Assembly: GCF_900114285.1 (NCBI RefSeq)
Contig: NZ_FOSN01000013.1
Coordinates: forward strand, 46,503-110,502
Direction: 5' to 3'
Source of the DNA: Methylocapsa palsarum
GTDB taxonomy: Bacteria > Pseudomonadota > Alphaproteobacteria > Rhizobiales > Beijerinckiaceae
Length of the DNA stretch: 64,000 nt
The position numbers and the translations under genes were made by a program. Below the pieces are notes generated by a model, which saw only the letters and a program-made list of their open reading frames with translations, was not told the DNA's origin and did no database searches. Shown one piece after another: positions 19,639 through 28,139 of this stretch (positions are counted from its first letter, which is position 1; every line of letters starts with the position of its first letter).

Positions 19639-20437
19639 CGCACTTATTTGTGGGCGTCTCCTAAATGGGACCGAATGCCGGCATTTTGCTATGGCTCGGC
19701 ATGGATTGATAGCCTGGGCGCCAAGCTCAGGCATCAAGAAGCGCGTGCGATAGAATTGTGGAACGAAGGCCCATCAACGGTTTGAGTGCCTACCGGCTGA
19801 TCGTATAGCTCGAGAAGGTGATAGGTCGCAGGTTTGACTCTTAGTGGTTTTGTTGAGGAAATAGGCTCGCGTCGACTTGGGAGGTCTGAGTATTTTCCGA
19901 ATCTAGTACCGCGCTCGATCGCGAAGTAAGGTAACGTTGTAGTAACTGAGGGTGGCAGAGCTCCATCCTATTCGTTGGTCCCGGAATTATGGCTAAAAAG
20001 ATGAGCGGTCGACATGACGCTATCAGTTCCGTGTTTTATCTTACTCGAAAATCAACACCTTTCTATCCGTCGCGGTAGGGGAGGAAGGCAATGGCATGCC
20101 ATTCATCGTCTCATCATTGGCGCGACAGGAGAGACAGTCCTGCTCTGTGCGTCGCATTTGATTTGTCACGCCGCCTGCGCATTCCCGAAAAACAAGATCA
20201 TACGGTCGCTGCCGGGGCTTCCCCGTTAAAGAAACCATTGCCCATCGTCATCGCATGACATGCAAACTATTCTCCGCCAAGAGATCATGTTCGGGACGCT
20301 AAACGAGCCACATAGATTACCGATCCGAAGCCGCGTTTAGGTCGCGAATACAGCCCGTAATGCAAGCGAGCGCCGACGCGGCATCGAATTGCTTTTAGCG
20401 TCGATCAACTCGTGACATCCATCGAAAGGAATACTCA
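19639..20437. other. Long gap between the transposase relic and the glycosyltransferase
   Basis: Roughly 800 bases without a convincing gene. The first bases (near 19650, TGTGGGCGTCTCCTAAATGG) probably include the end of the ISAzo13 element. A 71-codon frame at 20014 and its reverse-strand shadow have no recognisable product. AAAGGAA just before 20438 is the ribosome binding site of the next gene. Confidence 0.4.
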
Positions 20438-21607
20438 ATGCGTATAGCGCTCGTTGCTCCCTTAGCTGAAGCAGTGCCGCCAAAGCTCTATGGCGGAACC
20501 GAGCGCGTTGTATCGTGGCTAGCCGAGGAGCTTGTCCGGAAAGGTCATAAAATAACTTTGTTTGCCAGCGCCGACTCGGAAACATCGGCCAACTTCGTGT
20601 CGTGCGCGCGGCAAAGCCTCAGATTGGCGGGTATTCGGGACCATATTGGCAGCACACTCGCCATGTTGCGAGAAGTCAGACGCAGGGCCGCCGAATTCGA
20701 CGTCATTCATTTTCACATTGACCTGCTGCCGAACGCGCTATTTCAGGACCTCGCGCACAAATGCCTCGTGACGCTTCATGGGCGCCTCGATCTTAGAGAC
20801 GCCCATCCGCTCTATGAGGCGTTTCCGGAAATGCCCCTGGTCTCCATTTCGGATTCTCAACGCAGCCCGATGCCAAAATCCGCAAACTGGCTGGCGACTA
20901 TCATGCATGGGCTCCCCGCCCATATTTGTCCGTTCAATTCGAAAGGGGGCGATTATCTCGCTTTCCTTGGCCGTATTTCACCAGAAAAGCGGCCCGATCG
21001 AGCCATCGAAATCGCCAAGCGGTCAGGGGTGCGGTTGAGGATCGCCGCGAAGGTGGATAATGCCGATCTCGAATACTTCAAGACTGTAATCGAGCCGATG
21101 CTCAATGACCCGCTTATCGAGTTTATCGGCGAAATCAACGAGAGCGACAAGCGTGAGTTTCTTGGCGGCGCGTGCGCGTTGCTCTTCCCGATTGATTGGC
21201 CCGAACCATTCGGTCTCGTTATGATTGAAGCGATGTCAGCCGGAACGCCAGTCATCGCGTGGCGCAACGGCTCAGTCCCAGAGGTCATTTCAAATGGCGT
21301 GACGGGCCGAATTGTAGAATCCATGGATGACGCGGTGGCTGCTATCGCCACGGTCTCGCTAATGTCCAGATCCAGTGTGCGCGCGGAATTCGAAAAGCGC
21401 TTCACGGCCGAACGGATGGCCGAATCCTACCTCACCGCCTACCGTTCGCTGCTCGCGCTTGCGCCGGTAAACGCGCGGAATCTGGCATCAGTGATACCTC
21501 TTGGGGTCAGGAAGAGGCTCTCCGCGCAGACTTTCATCCCCGCGCAGGCTTTCAACGGGGCAAGCCAATGTCGAACCGATGCGCAAAACATTCTTGACCC
21601 TGTTTGA
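20438..21607 (+). CDS. Glycosyltransferase family 4
   Basis: A 389-aa GT-B fold enzyme. The N-terminal domain opens with MRIALVAPLAEAVPPKLYGG, a glycine-rich acceptor-side loop, followed by GTERVVSWLAEELVRKGH. The C-terminal donor domain has FLGRISPEKRPDRAIEIAK and the GT4 nucleotide-sugar motif around LFPIDWPEPFGLVMIEAMSA with the E-x7-E pair (EPFGLVMIE), then GTPVIAWRNGSVPEVI. It would move a sugar from a nucleotide donor to an unknown acceptor such as a glycan or small metabolite. Ribosome binding site AAAGGAA precedes ATG 20438. It faces the leftward ppk2 gene and has no partner in its own orientation. The last 50 residues are poorly conserved in character. Confidence 0.85.
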   Translation: MRIALVAPLAEAVPPKLYGGTERVVSWLAEELVRKGHKITLFASADSETSANFVSCARQSLRLAGIRDHIGSTLAMLREVRRRAAEFDVIHFHIDLLPNALFQDLAHKCLVTLHGRLDLRDAHPLYEAFPEMPLVSISDSQRSPMPKSANWLATIMHGLPAHICPFNSKGGDYLAFLGRISPEKRPDRAIEIAKRSGVRLRIAAKVDNADLEYFKTVIEPMLNDPLIEFIGEINESDKREFLGGACALLFPIDWPEPFGLVMIEAMSAGTPVIAWRNGSVPEVISNGVTGRIVESMDDAVAAIATVSLMSRSSVRAEFEKRFTAERMAESYLTAYRSLLALAPVNARNLASVIPLGVRKRLSAQTFIPAQAFNGASQCRTDAQNILDPV

Positions 21608-21689
21608 CGAGGTAGAGTACTTAGGCGGCAAACGCTTGCTACCGTTCCGGTAAGCAGAGGCGGCTCTCCGATCAGCGTGGCTGGGTCGC

Positions 21690-22559
21690 TCAATTTGTCA
21701 GTTGTTTGCGGATTTCGATCAATTCCTTCTTGCGGGCGTCGGTCGTCTTCGGATAGCTCATTCCAAGCTCTTCGAACCTATCTAGAATGATCTGGGATAC
21801 GATCAGCCTGGCATTCTTTTTATCGTCCGCCGGAACGACATACCAAGGCGCCCGGCTCGTGCTTGTCGCAGTGATGCATTCCTCATACGCCTTCATATAG
21901 TTGCCCCAGAATTTCCGCTCCGCGATGTCCGCAAGGCTGAACTTCCAGTTCTTTTGCGGTTCATCAATGCGCTCAAGGAAGCGTTTACGCTGCTCTGCCT
22001 TCGAGAGATGCAAGTAGAACTTGATGATGCGGGTTCCATTCACATGCAGATGCCGCTCCAAATCGACGATAGATCGATAGCGATCGCGCCAAATGTCCTT
22101 TTCATCGCTCGGAGCGTTGGGGATCGCTTCACTGCGTAGGATTTCAGGATGCACCCGGAGGATCAGCACCTCCTCGTAGTAAGATCGGTTGAAGATTCCT
22201 ATCTGCCCGCGCTCCGGCAGATTCCGGGTTGTGCGCCAGAGAAAATCATGCTGCAACTCGGCGGCACTCGGATGTTTGAAGCTAAAGACCTGGCAGCCTT
22301 GCGGATTGACGCCTGACATGACGTGCTTAATCGCGCCGTCTTTACCGGCCGCATCCATCGCCTGAAAGATCAGAAGAAGCGCATAGCGGTCGGACGCGTA
22401 GTGAAGCTGCTGCAATGCGCTCAGTTTCGAAACGTGCTCTTCCAGCAGTCTATGATAGTCGTCTTTCGACTTATACGACGCATCAACTGTCGTTGGCCAC
22501 TTTCCCAGATCAACGTCGTCGCCTTCCTTCACGGAGAACTCTTTTGGATTGATTTTCAT
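21690..22559 (-). CDS. ppk2: Polyphosphate kinase 2
   Basis: A 289-aa PPK2-family enzyme that moves phosphate between polyphosphate and nucleotides, usually to regenerate ATP or GTP. Walker A is in [20 protein letters not shown]; the second signature is [19 protein letters not shown]. The lid and C-terminal region [19 protein letters not shown] and [12 protein letters not shown] are typical of the single-domain class. The ATG at 22559 overlaps by four bases (ATGA) the stop that the adaptor reading frame of the proton-pump fusion would reach if its internal TAA were sense. This means the pump fusion and ppk2 formed a coupled operon. Pairing an ATP- or polyP-regenerating enzyme with a proton pump suggests a role in energy or pH stress (inference). 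Confidence 0.93.
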   Translation of the reverse strand: MKINPKEFSVKEGDDVDLGKWPTTVDASYKSKDDYHRLLEEHVSKLSALQQLHYASDRYALLLIFQAMDAAGKDGAIKHVMSGVNPQGCQVFSFKHPSAAELQHDFLWRTTRNLPERGQIGIFNRSYYEEVLILRVHPEILRSEAIPNAPSDEKDIWRDRYRSIVDLERHLHVNGTRIIKFYLHLSKAEQRKRFLERIDEPQKNWKFSLADIAERKFWGNYMKAYEECITATSTSRAPWYVVPADDKKNARLIVSQIILDRFEELGMSYPKTTDARKKELIEIRKQLTN

Positions 22560-25500
22560 GTGCGTCCTTTTAGCGTTCTTTTGACAATCGCTTGATGTGC
22601 GTGGTCACTGCCTTCACTAAATACCAGATCCTCGCGGGGCTGAATGTCGCTCTTGACAATTTCCGAGTAGCCGCCAATGTCGAGGCTGAGCTGAAGAGGC
22701 GCAGCTTGTGGCTCCCCGCGACGCAGTACCCAGACTTGAGGGCAGCCTTTTGTTCGGCCGAAAGTCGATCGGGCCGCGTCCGCGGCTTTAGAATAACGCA
22801 GCGCTTAATCAGGAGAGCGGAGCGCATCCTTGCGGCTGGCGGCCACGATTTTGATCGTCGCCGCCATACCAGGATCGAGCATCAGGTCCGGATTGGCCGC
22901 AGTGATGACGACGTCATAGGCCGTTATTCCCTTGATCGTGTGCTGCGACGGCCCAATTTCCGTCACCTCGCCGGGGAAGGATCGGCCGGGAGAGGAATCG
23001 ACTGTGATCGAGGCCTTATCGCGGAGCTTGATTTCGCCGATTGCGAGGTCGCTGATAGAGGCGTTGATCCGTATAACGCTGACATCTGCGGCGATGCGGA
23101 AAAGCGGCTCCTCGGAGCCTGCCGCGACCAACTGACCCCTTTCTGCGTCGCGTGAGACCACTGTTCCATCGATCGGCGAAATGATATCTGTTTGGAGGAG
23201 TTTGCTCCGGGATGTCTCGGCGTCAGCTTGAAGCTGTGCGACCGTTTCTTCGTCGCGCGTTGTTCGTGCCTGAGCACGCTCAAGGGCATTACGCGACACC
23301 TTGAGCGCTTTCTTCGAAATAGCCCGACGCCTCGCCAAGAACTCACGATGCTCGAAAGCTGCTTGTGTCCGTGTGAGAGCGACTTCGTCATTTTGGGATC
23401 GAGCCTCGGCTGCCGAAAGATCGGCCGCGTCCTGGTCTGCTATGACTTGATAAGGGTGAGGGTCAATTTTTGCGCAGAGCTGACCCGCCTTCACTTTCGT
23501 GTTCGTAGCGCAAGAGATCGCCTGGACTACGCCGGAGACGCCGGCTTCGACTGGGACGGTCGCCAAGGGTGCGACGACGCCCCTCGCGGTTATGGTACGT
23601 GCGATCTGGCCGAATCCGAGTTTCTGCGTCGCGTAGTGAACGGGGGCCGTGCGATGGGTCGACCAATAGAACCAGCCGCCGCCGAAAGCCAGAACGATGG
23701 CTGAAACGGCTACGGCGGAGATTCGCCAATGTGCGGGGACCCAGCCAAAAGCTGTCTGGTTCGCCGTCCCATCCGATTGAAACTGTCCGCGTCCGGACGA
23801 TCCGGCTGATGTTCGCTGATGTGGCGGCTCGCGCCAAGTCCAGGCTTCTGGTGTTCTCGCGGCATCCTTCACGGCTGGATCAAGAATTGAATAAGCGAGT
23901 AGTTTTACACGGTCGTTCACAAGGAACCAGGCAAGAGCATAGCCCCAGACGAACAGGGCCCAACCCCACCCGAGCGGCGTCATAAATACCCCGTAAACCG
24001 CAATCAGAGTAGCGATCGCTTGCGTGCTAAACACGGCCATCAAAAGAATCCGAGCGGGTCGTATGGACCAGAACGGGCCGCGCGTGCGCGTCAGGAAAAT
24101 AGTCAGATGTCCCGCTACGGAGAGCTTTAAATACATAAGAGTCTGGATGAGCGCGCGATTTAGGTGAAAAACGCGCTCCCCCAGATAAAATAGGCCAAAC
24201 GCGGCGACGACCCCGATAACGCCCAGCGCCGTGGCGACGCCCAGAACCAGGCGCATATTCCAGGCCTCGGGCTTATCTTTGTAGTGCACATTGTCGTAGG
24301 CGATGGACAGGATCGCGCCGTCGTTGAGCAGCGCGAGCATGACGATCATCACCGCGGTCAATGGATAAAAATTGAAGATCAGGATCGCCAGTGTCATGAA
24401 GAACAGGACGCGCAGCGTCTCGGCGATGCGGTAGATCGCATAGCTATTCATCCGCTGGAAGATGCGGCGGCTTTCCTTGATCGCGTCAATGATGACGGAC
24501 AGCCCGGGCGTCATCAGCACGATGTCCGCCGCCGCCCGCGCTGCGTCGGTCGCGCCGGAGACGGCGATGCCGCAATCGGCTTTTTTCAGCGCAGGCGCAT
24601 CGTTCACGCCGTCGCCTGTCATGCCGACGATGTGGCCGCGTTTCTGCAAATCATCCACAATGTGGAATTTGTGTTCAGGAAATACCTGGGCGAAGCCGTC
24701 GGCCTTCTCGATGGTCAGGGCCTTCGCGGCCGACTCTTGCTGCTTCTCGTCGCCGAGGCTTCTGGCGTCGAGAATATTGGCGCCCATCGCAAGTTTCTTG
24801 GCGGTTTCCTCAGCAATGGCCAGCGCATCGCCCGTTACCATCATGACCTTCACGCCCATCTGGCGCGCCATTGCGATGGTCGCCTTGGCGTCTTCCCGTG
24901 GCGGATCGAATAGGGGCAATACGCCGAGAAATTGCCATTGGCCATCTCCGTCGGCCCGCGCCACGCCCAACGAACGGAAGCCGCGAACGGCGAAACCATC
25001 GATAGCTTTGTCGACGGCGGCCTTCACTTGCTCGGCGTTGGCTGAAAGCGCCAGAATGACCTGCGGCGCACCCTTCGTAACCTTGAAAGCCCTTCCGTCC
25101 GCATCTTTGACGGCGGCCTCGGTGCGTTTATGCACCGGGTCGAACGGCTGGAAATGAGTGACGTCGTAACCCTTCAACGCCTCGTTGCCTTTGAGGCCGC
25201 CCAGAACGGCGAGATCAATCGTATCGTTATTGTCCGCGCGCGAGGCCAGTGCTGCGTTGAGGATGACTTGGTCGGCGGGAACATTGTTGACGCTGAATGA
25301 ATCGCCGAGCGTCAGCCTGTTCTGGGTCAATGTGCCGGTTTTGTCCGCGCACAGGATGTCTACGCCGGCCAATTCCTCGATCGCTACCAGATGGCTGATG
25401 ACCGCCTGCTTTTTGGCGAGCAGCCGCGCTCCGACCGCCATCGTCACCGACAAAACCGTGGGCATCGCTACGGGAATTGCGGCGACAGTCAGCACCAATG

Positions 25501-26329
25501 CGAATTGCAGCGTCGTGAGGATCGGATCGCCGCGGAACATCGCGAAAGCAATAATCACCCCGACCAAAGCCACCGCAAGGACGATCAGGTAATTACCGAT
25601 CTTCAGAACGGCGCGTTGAAAGTGGCTGACGGTGTGCACGTCTTGCACAAGCTGCGCCGTCTTGCCGAAGTATGTGTCGGCGCCGGTCGCGTAGACCATT
25701 GCGCCGGTTTCGCCTTGACGGAGGATTGAGCCGGAAAACACCGCGTCGCCAAGATTGCGCGTGACCGGAAGGGATTCGCCGGTCAGCGCCGACTGATCAA
25801 CCTCCACCGGATCGCCCTCCAGCAGACGCGCGTCCGCCGGCACGATGTCGCCCAGTCGCAGTCGGATGACGTCGCCTGGCACCAAGTCTCGCGCCGCCGG
25901 CGCGGTCCACTTCCCATCCCGTTTCACGCGGGCCTTGATCGCTAGCGTCGCCTTCAGCGCGGCGATGGCGTTGCCAGCCTGACGCTCCTCCCAAAAACCG
26001 ACAAAGGCATTGGCTAGGAGCAGAAGGAGGATGATGAAGAAATCCGGCCAATGCCTGACCACGCCCGACAAGATCACCGCAACCTCGATCATCCACGGGA
26101 TAGGACCCCAGAAATAGCTGAGGAATTTCAGGATTGGATTGGTCTTCTTTTCCTCGATCTCGTTCGGCCCATATTGGGTCAGGCGCCTTTCCGCCTCGGC
26201 CTGACTGAGCCCCTCCGGCGTCGAACCGAGCTCTTTCTCAACCTCCGGCAAGGGAAGCGATTTCAAATCTCCCTCCGTTAAAGGCTTTGATCTGGGAGCC
26301 TTGGGCTGCGCGACGTCAGATTTCGGCAT
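22556..26329 (-). CDS. P3A-type H+-ATPase fused to a MacA-like periplasmic adaptor, with an in-frame TAA
   Basis: Residues about 20-810 form a plasma-membrane type proton ATPase: TGES (near 183), the phosphorylated Asp in DKTGTLTQN (near 329), TGDGVNDAP (near 571) and ten or so membrane helices. After a 50-residue linker comes an extra helix (about 870-888) and then a MacA/HlyD adaptor domain (about 895 on) with [12 protein letters not shown], a coiled coil, and [19 protein letters not shown]. The extra helix would place the adaptor in the periplasm. Translation from ATG 26329 stops at TAA 22805-22807, giving 1174 aa. The same frame continues for 82 more codons with adaptor-like sequence (stop-[36 protein letters not shown]) to a TGA at 22556 that overlaps the ppk2 start. 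Family members have LRVPDQALRY, so CAA-to-TAA is likely. A TTG at 26359 is an alternative start. Whether the truncated protein works is unknown. Confidence 0.85.
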
Positions 26330-27062
26330 GAGGATTCTCTTTGTCCTAGCGAGTTTCAAATTGTGAGCCGGGGGAGACGAGTCTTAATGTTCCTGGCCTC
26401 GCCATTGGGGTTAATGCACGCGGTCCTATCGATGAAAGAGTCAAAAGATTCCTATCGAGAACTGCGCCACGCCATCGCCGCGTCATCATAACGTGCCCGC
26501 GATGGCGATGAGGCCCCGACTATCGAGTCCCCAGGCGAGGTGCCTATCGCTGGGCTAACCAATTTCAAGGGTGGCAAGCGGCTCCAATATTGGTAGAGCA
26601 GCCAAAGGCGTAAAGGGCCACTACGGCGAATTCACTCGCGATGGTCTGAAACAAATCATCTACATATTACTTCAGTATCTAGACAGAGGGGAGGGGCAAA
26701 GCAATCAAGCTCCCAACGCATAAATCAGCATCCAGCGCCCATTCTTGGTCGTGAAAAAACGTCACCCTTGGCTCTAGTCAACGTAGACAGCTAGCGCCGC
26801 TTCTATAACTCTTGGGACTCTCAGATGCGCACGTTGCGCGTATGGAAGGGGCTCAGTCAGGTTGCGATCCGGCTCTTGTTTGAGCGGTGACTTTCGAAGA
26901 GTGCGCGGAGAACAGTTCCAGAATATTCTCTCCTTTCTGGCAGATGTGACGACGCGATGGCTTTGTGAGTGAGACCTGAAGATTTGCAAGGCATGATTGC
27001 GCGAACTAGTGGCGTCCGCCGGGCAGTCGGCGATGCCCGTCGCTCAGAGACGCGCGCCTGCT
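26330..27062. other. Gap upstream of the proton-pump gene
   Basis: About 730 bases with no convincing gene. It should include the promoter of the leftward pump-ppk2 operon. A nine-base inverted repeat, CGCCATCGC at 26470-26478 and GCGATGGCG at 26499-26507, could form a weak hairpin. The remaining sequence has scattered stops in all frames. Confidence 0.35.
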
Positions 27063-27389
27063 TTATGGAATCTGCATCGCCCTCCAGTAGAAACGCGCAA
27101 CAATTGCGTCCCAGAGGTTTGCTGGACGATTCTGGTGACAATATTGGACAACTTTTGAGACAGGAATGCCAAAATCCTTAGCGGTTATATTCGGCGCCTC
27201 TTTCATCTCCTGCTTGTTGAGACCCACCAACCAGTAAACGACGCGTGATTTTGCCGCATCTGAAAGCTGAAGGAAATCTTCGCAGGTCCAATCCCCCGCT
27301 TTTTTGGCTTGAACAGTAGAAGTCAAGGAAATGACCGCCAAAGCAGACGTTCCAATGACACACAAAATTGTCGAAAAAATCTTCGTCAT
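27063..27389 (-). CDS. HdeA/HdeB-like acid-stress periplasmic chaperone
   Basis: A small exported protein of 108 aa. Residues 1-28 form a signal peptide (MTKIFSTILCVIGTSALAV, cleaved after VQA). The mature part has the HdeA/HdeB pattern WTCEDFLQLSDAAKSRVVYW and a second cysteine in VVQYCHQNR, which would form the single disulfide of this family. HdeA proteins unfold at low pH and keep periplasmic proteins soluble. I chose ATG 27389 because GGAG lies nine bases upstream; a frame extension to 27410 adds only seven residues. It stands alone. An HdeD-like membrane protein is encoded at 42067-42669, so two acid-stress-type genes occur in this window. Confidence 0.75.
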   Translation of the reverse strand: MTKIFSTILCVIGTSALAVISLTSTVQAKKAGDWTCEDFLQLSDAAKSRVVYWLVGLNKQEMKEAPNITAKDFGIPVSKVVQYCHQNRPANLWDAIVARFYWRAMQIP

Positions 27390-28139
27390 CACATTACTCC
27401 ATAACGACATTGTTGAGCTGCTGGTGAGAGGGGTAATACCGCATCATGTAAAAGCCGATCATCATCCAGCCCGTCAAGGTGCGCCACACTAAGCATATAA
27501 ACACGGTACTCCCAACGAGCTGTGCAATATCGATCCTTATTGGTTCAACTGATTATCGATTCTGGGAGGCCGCGCATAGAGGACGTTTGAAGTGTTCGGC
27601 TTACAAACATAGACTTGTTGTTTAATACCGCCGATTTACAATGCTATGATAGGTTCGGAAATTACCTATGGTCATGTTCTGAGTGGAATATTGGCCCGTG
27701 GGGATAAACCATGTCCGCGGAGATCGCGGGGTCTCCGTGTTGAGCTGAGGAATGCCCGAGCCGCCGGGGCGACACTTTCGCTCAGGCCATCATAACGCTC
27801 GCCTCTTAGGCGTTCGGCTGGAGATCTGATTCCACGATTCGAAAAGCGGAAGCAAGCTGCCGGCAAAAAGCTTCGATTTCAATTAAATTGCAGAAATCTC
27901 AGATGACGCTCTGATCGACCCTTGCGGGAACTCTGACGAGAGCGCCTGGGATAGATATTTAACAAACCAAAAGGTCGGGCGCGACGCCATCTGATTAGTT
28001 TCCGAGGCTACGGCCCTGGACGAACCGCCAGCTATAATCCATCTGAGGAAATTTCCACGAGGGCTGTCAGTGAAGGTCAAAGTGAACGCTCGGCCTGCAC
28101 CTGAGACGCGCCGGCGCGCCAAAGTCAAGGACATAAGGC
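27390..28139. other. Gap between hdeA-like gene and tal-pgi
   Basis: Some 750 bases flanked by divergent genes, so two promoters should lie here. No strong palindrome, RNA gene or open frame with a recognisable product was found. AAGGAC followed by ATAAGGC ends it and forms the ribosome binding site for the gene at 28140. Confidence 0.35.

Noticed and set aside
20014..20229. 71-codon frame and its reverse shadow at 20.0-20.2 kb
   Set aside because: No recognisable domain, no clear ribosome binding site, both strands open by chance.
22570..22827. 85-codon leftward frame behind the proton-pump stop
   Set aside because: It is out of frame with the readable continuation of the adaptor ([22 protein letters not shown]), which explains this DNA better.
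26470..26507. Nine-base inverted repeat upstream of the pump gene as a terminator or operator
   Set aside because: The 20-base loop and lack of a T-run make a terminator unlikely, and no dimer-site symmetry supports an operator.
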